Assembly: GCF_002234575.2 (NCBI RefSeq)
Contig: NZ_CP022464.2
Coordinates: forward strand, 5,952,001 to 6,016,000
Direction of reading: 5' to 3'
Length of the DNA stretch: 64,000 nt
From: Enterocloster bolteae
Lineage (GTDB): Bacteria; Bacillota; Clostridia; Lachnospirales; Lachnospiraceae
Part shown: in pieces, positions 18,201 to 26,169 of the stretch
Layout of the letters: each line of letters starts with the position of its first letter
Position numbering within the stretch: position 1 is the stretch's first letter
Translations under genes and position numbers: made by a program
The notes under the pieces: model-generated
Seen by the model: the letters and a program-made list of their open reading frames with translations, nothing else
Told to the model about the DNA's origin: nothing
Database searches by the model: none

Positions 18201-19078
18201 TAGTCTTTTAATACCGAATTAATCTGAGCAATTTCAGCAGCATTACTGTCATACTCCACATGCCCCAGGCCGATACCCTCTGATTGCAACTCCTTCTGTC
18301 GTTCTTTTAATTCTTGTAGGCGCTTACTTAATTCTACGATTTTCTCATTAGCCACCCCGGCTTCCTGCTCGATTTCATCGCCATTAAGTGCCGCGCCTGC
18401 CTGGGAACCATATTCCTGGACTGCCTCGGACCAGTTGTGGATTTCTGCCGCCGCCTCCCCAAATACAGCTGCCATAGCTTTAGGATCATACCCCATTGAT
18501 TCGGCACTGTTAGGAACTGCATACGCTTCTATTGGGGTGGTCTCTACTGCTTCAATATCTTGCACATGGAGTTGCTCTATCTGCTGTTTCAGTTCCTGGG
18601 CTTCCAGGTCCATCTTGTTCAAAGCAGCGGCCCCCTGTTCACCATACTGCTCAACTGCCTCCGCATAATTATGTATTTCAGCCGCTTCCTCTCCAAAGAC
18701 TGCAGCCATAGCCTTTGGGTCGTAATTAAGTGATTCCGGGTTTGTTGATACAGCCACAGCTTCCACAGGTTCTGTATCAGCGGCCTCCATAGCCTGGACA
18801 CGAATGGCGTCCATCTGCTCCTGCAGACGTTTCACGTCCTTCAATGACCCGTCAGCGGATTCCCCAATGGATTCAACTGCATCCGATGCCTCTCCCGCAC
18901 TCTGGGCAGTTTTTGTTATCGCCTGTCCTGCTCCATTGAACCGGCTCAAGATGTTAGATGATAGACGGTTTACTGCGCCCGTCAGCCTGTCCATTGCTTT
19001 TGACAATGTGGATATTCCTTCTTCAAATCCTTCTACGTTAATTTTTGTATCAAATTTCAGGCTTCCATCTGCTGCCAT
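15245..19078 (-). CDS. Tail tape-measure protein
   Basis: This 1277-residue protein has a helical N-terminus, hydrophobic segments around residues 400-450, and a long repeat region. It sets tail length during assembly. About eight repeats in the middle (roughly 560-830) begin with a D-W-x-x-(I/L/V/F)-G signature (IDWYAIG, VDWNLVG, TDWGAIG, IDWGQFG). The N-terminal region has a duplicated YDPKAMAAVFGE unit, and a later pair shares GIHSPSTV. The longest gene between tail chaperones and tail tip, it fixes the tail module. Confidence 0.92.
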   Translation of the reverse strand: MAADGSLKFDTKINVEGFEEGISTLSKAMDRLTGAVNRLSSNILSRFNGAGQAITKTAQSAGEASDAVESIGESADGSLKDVKRLQEQMDAIRVQAMEAADTEPVEAVAVSTNPESLNYDPKAMAAVFGEEAAEIHNYAEAVEQYGEQGAAALNKMDLEAQELKQQIEQLHVQDIEAVETTPIEAYAVPNSAESMGYDPKAMAAVFGEAAAEIHNWSEAVQEYGSQAGAALNGDEIEQEAGVANEKIVELSKRLQELKERQKELQSEGIGLGHVEYDSNAAEIAQINSVLKDYQKSLTDTGRETRKFSKTTQSAFLKAASAVGNFAKSIGRGLANKAKQAVSSLKGLGKSSNNVSKSILKLSNMFKLMLIRMAMRAAIQGVREGMQNLVQYSDRANQSMSGLMTNMTYLKNSFAAAFAPILSYVAPVLNTLINLLATAVGYINQFFSALGGGSTYIRAKKANEDYAASLKKTGGAASKAGKDAKKALAPFDDLVQIQQQGADASGGGGGGASPSDMFETVGIDKGISDFANKLKEMFAAGDWEGIGKLIGEKINEAVQKFTEFISWDNVGAQITAFITAFTTMLNSLVATIDWYAIGIMMGTGINTLANTLYLLLTQIDWLMLGNALSQSLMGMVDTVDWNLVGATIGAYFQAQISGLLGFIIGTDWGAIGAALATCLMGITGAIDWGQFGYLMAAGLNGAFALLLEFASTFDWTEFGNNVATGISSFFQTFQWAQAGEALSTFVIGILDFLITAVQQTDWASFVQGIVDCIEAVDWIGLAGKIYTLLYSALGVAFGALANFIGTLIADGFAKAKDYFNGKIEECGGDVWEGMLKGIVDAAKGVVSWIKTNVVDPFINGVKAGFGIHSPSTVMAGMGQYLWEGFCEGVKEFFSDPGAFIKANITDPFVNGIKSLLGIHSPSTVLASIGSNTVAGFNQGVTNEQAASQSVVQSWASGVASWFSNKFGISTGDSTEARQWATSILSGFNNSVSKNYTKSQTVMQTWAENVRKWFVGADEAQGVNELSWTKFADLIIQAFKVKIEGSHTETQAPMEAWAKNVREWFWGDSNPEGTGGMYAAFYNMARRINEGFANGISDFAYMAKNAIRKWAREAMEAAEEEFDINSPSREFYSIAEYVVRGFNDGISAMASSSRSTVQKWLDGVLDVFDGVNVQLPIGINIPNAASYLPRMASGTIVPPRAGEMSSSMRNMAGYGQEEAMGYLIGKMEEMISRLQAEGNKPVQIVLNLTGNLAALARVLKPELDKEAARKGVSLVIVGG

Positions 19079-19100
19079 ACCATCACCTCCTGTACAGGCA

Positions 19101-19127
19101 TAAAAATAAGACGCCCATACAGCGTCC
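19101..19127 (-). terminator. Hairpin with T tract between Gp15 and tape measure
   Basis: On the minus strand a short stem (GACGC / GCGTC, 7-base loop) is followed by TTATTTTTAT in the 48-bp gap upstream of the tape-measure gene. It overlaps the Gp15 stop region. It may attenuate transcription or mark a transcript end within the late operon. Confidence 0.5.
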
Positions 19128-19690
19128 TAACCTAATAAATTATTCCAGTAATCAATCTCCGCCTGCTCCTCCTCGGTATACCGTTTCCTGATATCACAGA
19201 GTCTGCGGTTATTCCGGTAAAACTCCTGCTCCCACTTCTCCAGCTTCTTTCCCTTTGCCTTCTTCTGACGGATTCCTAAAATTGTGGAAAATGTCCCTTC
19301 CTCAATCTCCATAAAATATCCCGAAAATGTCCACCAGTGTATATATTGGGTTGCTCTGGTCTCCATTCCGGCCACTTTGTTGATGGCAGGGAACAAAATG
19401 GGTTCGTCCTGCTCCCAGTCCATCACCTTCCTGGCCGGCTTCTTATCGTCATCCTCCTGGCCGCAGTCCACAAACCACTTGGCCTGTAGGATAGCCTCCT
19501 CCAAATGTTCCTGCGGTATCTGGCTAAAACCATCCCGGTATAGTCGCTTCATCAAGATTTCCAGTTTTTCTGCAGGTGAAAGCTCCGGGTCGGAACAGGC
19601 CGCCAGGAAAACCAGTATGTTCCGGTAATCGGTTTCAATGGGATAGCTTACCCCGCCCACGTCAAGGCTGGTTGGCAGCTGGCCAATCAT
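19127..19690 (-). CDS. Bacteriophage Gp15-family protein (tail assembly chaperone position)
   Basis: This 187-residue protein has the Gp15 family features: a PTSLDVGGVSYPIETDYRNI opening, a central helical part, and the conserved HWWTFSGYFMEIEEGTFSTI motif. It lies just before the tape-measure gene, where tail assembly chaperones sit. Start and upstream stop overlap by 4 bp with GGAGG upstream, so it is translated on its own rather than by frameshifting. Confidence 0.85.
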   Translation of the reverse strand: MIGQLPTSLDVGGVSYPIETDYRNILVFLAACSDPELSPAEKLEILMKRLYRDGFSQIPQEHLEEAILQAKWFVDCGQEDDDKKPARKVMDWEQDEPILFPAINKVAGMETRATQYIHWWTFSGYFMEIEEGTFSTILGIRQKKAKGKKLEKWEQEFYRNNRRLCDIRKRYTEEEQAEIDYWNNLLG

Positions 19691-20136
19691 TTCCCTATAT
19701 CCTCCAGATACTTCCTGGACTTTTCCCGGTTCTTCCTGGCATACTCCTCGACAGCAGGCTTCATCAGCACAAGCAGGCCCTCCAGCACCCCTTCATACAG
19801 GTATTTCTGGCCAACAATACAGAGCGGGGACTGACCGGCAAATATCGTGTCATATACATCCGACAGAAAGATGCCATTGAACGCCTTACGCATTTCTCCG
19901 GAAAACTCAGCCACGTATGCGCCGTCCCTTTCCATATCGCTTTTAGGGGTTCCATCTGGATTCAGTTCAATCCCCTCTGGGGGACTGTAATCCTTAAAAT
20001 GTCTCTGTACATCCAGCACACGGTTGATGATTTCCGGGTCCGCCGGGTTGAACCGGATAATCCGCGTCGGGTCGTCATTTACCGCGAAGCTCTCATAGCC
20101 ATCATCAAACAACAGGCTCTTCATTTTTTTTGCCAT
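19687..20136 (-). CDS. Phage tail assembly protein (DUF6673-like)
   Basis: This 149-residue protein (MAKKMKSLLFDDGYESFAVN, RIIRFNPADPEIINRVLD) is typical of the gene between the tail tube protein and Gp15 in Clostridia siphoviruses. It is probably the first tail assembly chaperone, coating the tape measure. The family name is from memory of sequence style and is moderately certain. Confidence 0.6.
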   Translation of the reverse strand: MAKKMKSLLFDDGYESFAVNDDPTRIIRFNPADPEIINRVLDVQRHFKDYSPPEGIELNPDGTPKSDMERDGAYVAEFSGEMRKAFNGIFLSDVYDTIFAGQSPLCIVGQKYLYEGVLEGLLVLMKPAVEEYARKNREKSRKYLEDIGK

Positions 20137-20194
20137 CTTGTTTTACCTCCTCTTTGACTTCTGCCAGCGGCACAGCCGCCGCCGGCTCCGTTCT

Positions 20195-20731
20195 TCATGT
20201 ATCTGCTGTAAATGTCTTTGTAGCAAGTACAAACTTACCCTTAACCCTGTTTCCAGTATGGTGCACATTAAACGGAATCTGGTACCCAGTGGTATCTCCA
20301 CCATAGCTGGATACCTCAATGATTGCATCTTCCTTATAGGCCACATAGGTGCCATCCGCTGCTTCAACTGGTTCCCACAGATGTACTTCCACCACACTGG
20401 TCTTAAGGTCATCCAGGGTCTGTCTTTCATCCACAATGTCCTGCAGACGGTCAAACAACGGCTCTCCAATCTCAGCATAGTACGGGTCAGCGGATGCCTG
20501 GGGCTGATAGCTGTCCAGGTTGACGGATGTCTCTCCCCATATATTATTTTTGGTTTCCACATTGGCGTTCATTTCGACAATGTACTCTTCCAGGTCCTTG
20601 CCCAGGCGGCTGTATTCAGCCTTGCTGGCAGATGGGAGGGCTGCATCAATATAGTGTGCCATCCACTTTCTTTTGATTTTTCCTGCTGCGGGAATTGATT
20701 CCGCAAACAGCTGTAAGTTCATTTTACGCAT
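20195..20731 (-). CDS. Major tail (tube) protein
   Basis: This 178-residue protein begins MRKMNLQLFAE, a start shared by many structural proteins of Clostridia phages. It has a beta-rich body (TTGYQIPFNVHHTGNRVKGK, then FVLATKTFTA). Position after the connector genes and before the tail chaperones, and length, fit the tail tube subunit. A KRKWMAHYIDAALP stretch early in the chain is characteristic of this group. Confidence 0.75.
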   Translation of the reverse strand: MRKMNLQLFAESIPAAGKIKRKWMAHYIDAALPSASKAEYSRLGKDLEEYIVEMNANVETKNNIWGETSVNLDSYQPQASADPYYAEIGEPLFDRLQDIVDERQTLDDLKTSVVEVHLWEPVEAADGTYVAYKEDAIIEVSSYGGDTTGYQIPFNVHHTGNRVKGKFVLATKTFTADT

Positions 20732-20733
20732 GG

Positions 20734-21183
20734 TTATTCCTCGCTTTCTATTTGGTAGGTCACCTGTATTTGTATCTGGTACAGGATTCCATCATTAACA
20801 GTCTCACCCATGGGCTGCATGGCCATTGCATTGGATGTGATGGCTTTTATAAACCTGGCCTCCATCTCCTGGTTGCCAATATTGGCACTAAGCCCATCCT
20901 CCTCCGGCAGCTGTTCCAGCCAGTATCCCAGTTCCAGAAGGAAATTGCTGTTGGCCAGCCGGCAGTAATCCGTGAAGGATGGGGCCACTGCATACATAGC
21001 AAAGTTGTGGCGCCGCGTCTGGTTCCCCAGCATGTCCTCCTTGACCAGGCTGTCCCCAGTGCTGGACAGGCCATAACTGGAGCCTGGCTCCGTGAAATCC
21101 ACATGGATATCTCCGTCAACCAGAAACTCCGATATTTTGGGATACTCCGTCAGTTTCTGGCGCATAAAATCTATGATTGTCAT
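20734..21183 (-). CDS. Tail-terminator/minor capsid-type protein
   Basis: This 149-residue protein (MTIIDFMRQKLTEYPKISEF, ...YQIQIQVTYQIESEE) fits the Minor_capsid_3 position in the connector block: capsid, three or four small connectors, tail tube. Such proteins cap the tail tube at the head side. It overlaps the upstream connector by 4 bp. The assignment is by position and sequence style. Confidence 0.6.
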   Translation of the reverse strand: MTIIDFMRQKLTEYPKISEFLVDGDIHVDFTEPGSSYGLSSTGDSLVKEDMLGNQTRRHNFAMYAVAPSFTDYCRLANSNFLLELGYWLEQLPEEDGLSANIGNQEMEARFIKAITSNAMAMQPMGETVNDGILYQIQIQVTYQIESEE

Positions 21184-21605
21184 ACCTTCCCTCCTCTATT
21201 TACCAGGGCCTGGGCCGCCTGTAGTATGTCGTCCTTGTGGTCTGCCTTCATCCGCTCAAACCACTTTTTACCACGCATGGGAGCGCCAGCATAAGTCAAC
21301 TCCCGGTCTGTGGGGACTTTTATCTCGTTTTTCTTTGCCCAGGCGCTGCCCGTTGTCGGGGATACATACAGGATACCCTCATGCAGATAATTGGCATATG
21401 GTCCAGGTATGTCAATCTGGCCGGATCCAATCACCGTGGCCATGACCATCATATGCTCCAGTTCCCCCGCCTGCCTGCGCGGCATGTAAGCGCTCATATA
21501 CCGCATAGTTTCATTGTCCACCAGTTTCTGTACTGATCCGCCTTCCTGCAGTCCATGGTTCTGCAACACAGCCTCAGAAGGCAGCATCTTAAGCTCCACC
21601 TTCAC
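21180..21605 (-). CDS. Minor capsid / head-tail connector protein (Minor_capsid_2-like)
   Basis: This 141-residue protein has the sequence pattern of minor capsid protein 2 (GPYANYLHEGILYVSP, followed by a conserved basic region MRGKKWFERMKADHKDDI). These proteins join the capsid neck to the tail. It is translationally coupled to its downstream neighbour. Confidence 0.7.
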   Translation of the reverse strand: MKVELKMLPSEAVLQNHGLQEGGSVQKLVDNETMRYMSAYMPRRQAGELEHMMVMATVIGSGQIDIPGPYANYLHEGILYVSPTTGSAWAKKNEIKVPTDRELTYAGAPMRGKKWFERMKADHKDDILQAAQALVNRGGKV

Positions 21606-21616
21606 AGTCTTACCTC

Positions 21617-21997
21617 CTACTTGCAGGCCAACTCATAATGTTGTACTGACTCGCTGCCATACAGCCTTTCATCTACTGTGGTCACCGTCAGGAATCTATG
21701 GGCCGTCTTAAGGGCCGCCAGGGACTTTGACATGGCCTCCTGGCTGCTGCAGTCTACCTCATCCTCAATGATACCCTTGACAGCCAGGTCCTTGCCCTGG
21801 GTCAGTTTTATGGTCCCAGCCAGGCTTTCCATAGGGATGACCAGAAGGACAGATGTGCCCTCCCGCTGGCCAGTCTTAAGATAGGTGGACTGCCTCACGT
21901 CCTCCCAGTACACACCCTCTATGGGTATCCTGGTGTACATCTCAGTCTTCCCATTCTTGCTGTACAAGTACAGCGTTACATCCGCATTGATATACAT
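21617..21997 (-). CDS. Head-tail joining protein (Minor_capsid_1 / DUF6751-like)
   Basis: This 126-residue beta-rich protein (MYINADVTLYLYSKNGKTEM, IPIEGVYWEDVRQS) is in the place of the head-closure or minor capsid 1 protein. The opening pattern is common to this phage gene family. Role is inferred from position in the connector block. Confidence 0.6.
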   Translation of the reverse strand: MYINADVTLYLYSKNGKTEMYTRIPIEGVYWEDVRQSTYLKTGQREGTSVLLVIPMESLAGTIKLTQGKDLAVKGIIEDEVDCSSQEAMSKSLAALKTAHRFLTVTTVDERLYGSESVQHYELACK

Positions 21998-21998
21998 A

Positions 21999-22370
21999 TC
22001 ACACCCCCTGATAACACAGACCGGTATGAGCCAGCCATTTCATAACAATGCTGCGCTGTTCCCTGCTGATTGCCGTAGCAGATTCCTGGGCACTGGCAAA
22101 ACCGACTGAATATGTGCCAATCTTCTCCGACGTCTTCCCTCCGGATTCCTTCTGCTGCTTCTCCCTATGGTATTCGGATTCCGACAGTTCACAGCAGCAC
22201 ATCTGTACTTCCTCGGGAACATCTGACACACCTTTCAAGCGGTTGAATGTATACCGGTCAATGACCTGGCTGGCAGAACGTGCGTAAAAAAGGAAGCCAG
22301 CTGTGATGACCGGCTTCCTCCCCTTCAGGTAATCGTTGATATAGTACGTTTCGTCAGTGTATGCCCGCAT
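21999..22370 (-). CDS. Head-tail connector (adaptor) protein
   Basis: This 123-residue helical protein follows the capsid gene directly and has the small-connector pattern (DETYYINDYLKG, IDRYTFNRLKGV, EEVQMCCCELSE). It is the likely adaptor that binds the portal. Three consecutive Cys (about residue 60) are notable but found in related proteins. Confidence 0.65.
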   Translation of the reverse strand: MRAYTDETYYINDYLKGRKPVITAGFLFYARSASQVIDRYTFNRLKGVSDVPEEVQMCCCELSESEYHREKQQKESGGKTSEKIGTYSVGFASAQESATAISREQRSIVMKWLAHTGLCYQGV

Positions 22371-22384
22371 CGCGCCCAGCCTCC

Positions 22385-23575
22385 TTACTGCTTAATCAAG
22401 GTTACATCCTTTGTCACTGCCTCAGCTGCCACAGTCACCGTCTCGGTAATCTGGCCGTATCCTGATTTCTTAATCTTCGCGGGGTATGTCCCTGCCCGCA
22501 GGTTAAACTCTGCCACACCGGACACGTCCGTTTTAACCCTGGAACCATTCACATCCACAATTGCCCCATCAATGGCTGCTGGTGTCTCGGCGTTGTCTTT
22601 AACTGTAAAGGTCACCTTCTGGGTTGTAACCGGGCTTGTAGGCTCCAGGTAAGCGAATGGACACCCTAAACGGTCTTCATCCATCCGGGTTGCCGGGTTC
22701 GGCAGTGCCCAGCCCATACGAAATACAATTCGCAGCGCCACCATGTCCTGCTGGGCCAGGTTGTACTCAATTTCCTTCGTTACCGGGTCCTGAATCACAC
22801 CCTGGTCAAGAATCTTCACCGTCACGTCCTGACGGATGGAATACACCGCCTGTTTGAAATCACCGACAATCAGCTGTGCAATAGTGCTGTCATACGCTCC
22901 GTTCTGCGGGAAATACATCGGTGCCCCATCCAATGCATAATTTGTGGACCCCTGCATGTCGGACTTAAAGATGAGACTGCCATCAGTTGACCGGATGCCC
23001 CTCAGCTTTGCCCTCATGGTCATGGCGGCCAGGGCTCCGGTAGCCATGTAGCCATCTTCCTCCACCTTGGAGATGACACCGCCTTCGCCCAGAAGCAGAT
23101 TATAATAATCCGGACTGGATCCCACAGCCACATTGTTTCCCGCCTGTCTGGCCAGCGTGATAATGTCATTCTGCCAGTTACGCGGGCGGTTCACGCCAAA
23201 GATGATGGCGCTATCCACGCGCTGTCCAATTGCCTCATTGACCCTCGGTGTGATCTCACCGAAAATATCAAACTCCGCATCATCCAGCACTGCCTCCGGA
23301 ATCGGCACAATGACTGCCAGCTCTGCGGCCTCAATGAATACATTATCCCAGGCTTGCCTGGTGGTCTGTTTCATGCCGGTATCACCGTCCACCCAATATG
23401 CGGTGGGAAGGAAGTCAAGTACTCTCATTCGTGTCTGGTTGCTTGTCATGTTCGGCAGCTTCCGTGCCAGGGACATGAAAGTGGACTGCTTTGGCGCGTC
23501 CTGGAAAATGGTTGAAATAACCTGCTCACGGATAATGGCCTCCGCGTCGGCCCTGCTTGTAATATTTACTGGCAT
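22385..23575 (-). CDS. Major capsid protein with C-terminal Ig-like domain
   Basis: Residues 1-310 have the HK97-fold capsid pattern (STFMSLARKLPNMTSNQTRM, YWVDGDTGMKQTT, ELAVIVPIPEAVLDDAEFDI). They form the shell of the head. Residues about 318-396 are an extra carboxypeptidase-regulatory/PEGA-like beta domain (VTFTVKDN, DGAIVDVNGSRVKTDVSGVA, YPAKIKKSGYGQITETV). This surface domain would decorate the outside of every capsid subunit. The gene lies between scaffold and connectors. Confidence 0.88.
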   Translation of the reverse strand: MPVNITSRADAEAIIREQVISTIFQDAPKQSTFMSLARKLPNMTSNQTRMRVLDFLPTAYWVDGDTGMKQTTRQAWDNVFIEAAELAVIVPIPEAVLDDAEFDIFGEITPRVNEAIGQRVDSAIIFGVNRPRNWQNDIITLARQAGNNVAVGSSPDYYNLLLGEGGVISKVEEDGYMATGALAAMTMRAKLRGIRSTDGSLIFKSDMQGSTNYALDGAPMYFPQNGAYDSTIAQLIVGDFKQAVYSIRQDVTVKILDQGVIQDPVTKEIEYNLAQQDMVALRIVFRMGWALPNPATRMDEDRLGCPFAYLEPTSPVTTQKVTFTVKDNAETPAAIDGAIVDVNGSRVKTDVSGVAEFNLRAGTYPAKIKKSGYGQITETVTVAAEAVTKDVTLIKQ

Positions 23576-23589
23576 AATCTAAATCCTCC

Positions 23590-24123
23590 TTATTCTCTGC
23601 CCAAGATACTTCTTAAGGCATTATTTGCTTGTGTCCTTGTGTCATCTGTTTTCTCACCACCTGGCCCAGGAGTAGGCGCAACCACCCGGGGAATACCGAC
23701 GTCCTGAAACAGATAGCCCTTATCCTTCTTAACAGCTTCCAAAGCAGCCTTGATATCTGATTCCTGGTTCTTGCTCCCCTTCAGCTTCTCCACATCCAAG
23801 AAGGGCATAACTGCCTTGATGTCCCTGGGCTTAAACCCTTCTGCGGTAGTCTTCAGCAGATCGTTAAAATCCCGCTCCGCCAGCTGCTTCTGATACTCAG
23901 CGTCTTTATTGGCCAGGTCTGTAGTTAGGGTCTGTATCTTCCCCTGGAGCTCCGATATGTTGACGCCTTCAAAGCTCTTAAGGGTAGCCTGCGCCGTGCA
24001 AAGCTGGGTTTTGTATGTGTCCCTCTCCTGCTTAATCCCATTGATGTCTTTGCCATATTCAGCCATGACATAATCAATCTGTTCCTGGGTTAACCCCTTT
24101 GCCTGTAAATCCTCTGTCTTCAT
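23590..24123 (-). CDS. Scaffolding protein (phage minor structural GP20)
   Basis: This 177-residue protein has an N-terminal GLTQEQIDYVMAEYGKDING motif, a long coiled coil (residues 30-90), and a C-terminal helical clamp (NALRSILG). This is the GP20-type scaffold that guides capsid assembly and is then lost. It directly precedes the capsid gene. Confidence 0.85.
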   Translation of the reverse strand: MKTEDLQAKGLTQEQIDYVMAEYGKDINGIKQERDTYKTQLCTAQATLKSFEGVNISELQGKIQTLTTDLANKDAEYQKQLAERDFNDLLKTTAEGFKPRDIKAVMPFLDVEKLKGSKNQESDIKAALEAVKKDKGYLFQDVGIPRVVAPTPGPGGEKTDDTRTQANNALRSILGRE

Positions 24124-24228
24124 CTTCTTTTCCTTTCCTGCCCGTCCTTAGGTTATTTGTAGGTGTGTAACCATTCACCAACGGCTAACTGTTTTAGGTC
24201 TTATCATCTGACCGATTTTTAAACATAA

Positions 24229-24255
24229 TAAAAGCACCTGACTAGTCAGATGCTT
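24229..24255 (-). terminator. Hairpin with T tract upstream of the scaffold gene
   Basis: On the minus strand AGCATCTGAC / TCAGGTGCT form a stem with loop TAG, followed by TTTTATTATG. It overlaps the stop codon of the small Cys-rich gene. The same outer stem and tail (GCATCTG, then CAGGTGCTTTTATTATG) occur at 29671-29701. It may terminate or process the late transcript. Confidence 0.65.
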
Positions 24256-24406
24256 CGTTCTCCCATTTATATTTATAATCCTTACATATATCCTCCGGCG
24301 GCTTTTGAGCTAATACAATTTCTCTCGGTATGCCTTGTGGATATACTCTGCATTTCATACCCTTTTCACAGTATTCACATTTAAGGCATATAGGAATCAC
24401 AATCAC
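24242..24406 (-). CDS. Small Cys-rich (zinc-ribbon-like) phage protein
   Basis: The minus strand encodes 54 residues starting with a GTG at 24406, about 8 bp after AAAGGTGG. CLKCEYCEKGMKCRVYPQGI gives a CxxCxxC-x4-C cluster, which could bind zinc; a fifth Cys lies at residue 41. It overlaps the end of the head-protein gene by 4 bp and ends in a hairpin. The family is not known to me. Its place between head protein and scaffold suggests a head-module role. Confidence 0.7.
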   Translation of the reverse strand: MIVIPICLKCEYCEKGMKCRVYPQGIPREIVLAQKPPEDICKDYKYKWENEASD

Positions 24407-26157
24407 TGCTTTCGCCACCTTTCAATATGTTTTATAACTAATTGTTTAGCTTCATCCGGAACAGCTTCATTATTTCTCATTTTTACAAATGCTTCGGCCA
24501 GGGTTTCAAATCCATCCTTCATGGCATCCGAATATCCGGATACTCCTGGAACATATTGACTTTCCAATCGCTCTTTGAAGGCATTGTATCCAGAAATAGT
24601 TTTAAATTGTTGGCCTGCCATTACGTGGGTCATTTCATGGATAGCATGGTCCTTGATGGTGCGGCCGGCAAAATAACCAGTCTCATAACCAGCCTTCACA
24701 ATCCTTCTAAAATCAGAGAAATTATAGCCTTTATTGATTACGAACTCAACTTCCCTTGACCCATGATTATCAACTACCCTTGTCAGGTATGGGGTGTCTG
24801 GGAATCTGTCACTCACATCCTGCACTAACGCTCGGTCAATCCGAAGGTCATATTCCCGTTTCATTTCATCTATTCCTGATTGAATTTCATCGACTATATC
24901 TGGGGTAATATTTTTTGCGTTCAAGGCTTCATTTGGAAGTCTTATCTCTTTTATTATATCAGCTTTGGCAGCCACCGCAACTATATCTTTTGATACCCTC
25001 AGCCGTTCCCGTTGCTGCCGTAGCCCCATTTCTTTTGAAAAATCCAGATAGGTCTTATTGGTCAGCCGCAACCGGCATCTAGCCGCCGTGACATCTTCCT
25101 TGTCTGCTCCGGCCTTTTCCAGGAGTTCCACATCCTGTTTCTGCTTTCGGATGGTACGCTCCAGGCGGCGCTGATGCTGCAACGCCGCATAGGTGTCATA
25201 TTCCCGGCCTTTATATACCTTTTTCTCATTTTCCTTCTGGTTCTGCTCTGCCAGCCACTCATCCGTGTATTTGCGCTTGCTTATGCCCGGTATAAAGGCA
25301 AAGGCGATGTGATAACAGTTAATTCCTCCAAAGCCAAGCATCTGCCCTTTTCCGCAAACGGTCCGCATCTCCTCACTGCTATAGACCTTCCCCTGCCAGC
25401 TCTGGTGGTTCTGATAGCCTGTCCCAGTATTTCTGGCCCCCATGTGCCAGTCCACCTCGCAGTAGTCTGTCTGCAGTGCCTCCATGTTCTTCTCGTTGAC
25501 CTTATCTGTCATCTGGGCCACGCCCGTCATCACCGCGCGCCTTGCTGCCACCTCAATCCGGTCAGACTTTCCAGATGCATAATCCACCGTCCGGATGCCG
25601 CTGGCCGTCATCTCGTCAATCACCTCACCGATAGCCTGGCTGTATGTCCTGGCGCCGGTGGTGATTCCCAGCATGGCCTTGTCCAGGCTGCGCTCCAGGT
25701 ATTCTGATAGTGGCGTGAATACCTTCTTGCTGCCGCCCATCGGCACGTTGAAGCCCGTTGTCTGAGTGATGTTTTCCAGTGGCCGCAGGCTGTCCTTGGT
25801 CTGTCTCCTGGCAGCATCCACAATCTGCTGCAGCCATTGGTTGCCCTCATAGGGCTGGTAGCCCTTGCCAGCAGCCTCATAGATTGCCTTGTTGCGGATG
25901 CAGTCAGACTTGACCGCCTGTTCATAGATGTCATCCACCTGAAGGCCCGCCTTTCTGATGCCCTCACCTATCAGCTGTTTAATTCGCACCCGGCCTGCTC
26001 CAATGGCATCCATCCTCACCAACAGCCAGTCAATGACCGGAGTAACCCGTGCAGCCTCCTTGATGCGCTGTATAATCTCATCCATGATGGACAGCTCCAG
26101 AGCCGTCATGGTGCGCTCCAATGGTTTGGGCAGCTTCTCCAGCTCCTCTGGTGTCAA
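24403..26157 (-). CDS. Phage minor head protein with fused HExxH domain
   Basis: The N-terminal 330 residues match phage minor capsid protein 2/head morphogenesis proteins (MGARNTGTGYQNHQSWQGKV, KGQMLGFGGINCYHIAFAF). These are found after the portal gene and act in head assembly or DNA ejection. The C-terminal part (about 440-584) has HEMTH in a helix (IKDHAIHEMTHVMAGQ) with a later Glu-rich helix (FETLAEAF), the signature of a zincin metalloprotease. Many relatives carry other toxin- or enzyme-like tails here. Activity is not proved. Confidence 0.82.
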   Translation of the reverse strand: MTPEELEKLPKPLERTMTALELSIMDEIIQRIKEAARVTPVIDWLLVRMDAIGAGRVRIKQLIGEGIRKAGLQVDDIYEQAVKSDCIRNKAIYEAAGKGYQPYEGNQWLQQIVDAARRQTKDSLRPLENITQTTGFNVPMGGSKKVFTPLSEYLERSLDKAMLGITTGARTYSQAIGEVIDEMTASGIRTVDYASGKSDRIEVAARRAVMTGVAQMTDKVNEKNMEALQTDYCEVDWHMGARNTGTGYQNHQSWQGKVYSSEEMRTVCGKGQMLGFGGINCYHIAFAFIPGISKRKYTDEWLAEQNQKENEKKVYKGREYDTYAALQHQRRLERTIRKQKQDVELLEKAGADKEDVTAARCRLRLTNKTYLDFSKEMGLRQQRERLRVSKDIVAVAAKADIIKEIRLPNEALNAKNITPDIVDEIQSGIDEMKREYDLRIDRALVQDVSDRFPDTPYLTRVVDNHGSREVEFVINKGYNFSDFRRIVKAGYETGYFAGRTIKDHAIHEMTHVMAGQQFKTISGYNAFKERLESQYVPGVSGYSDAMKDGFETLAEAFVKMRNNEAVPDEAKQLVIKHIERWRKQ

Positions 26158-26169
26158 TCACATCACCGC

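Noticed and set aside
19127..20136. Programmed frameshift joining the two tail chaperone genes
   Set aside because: No canonical slippery heptamer is in register at the overlap, and Gp15 has its own GGAGG and ATG.
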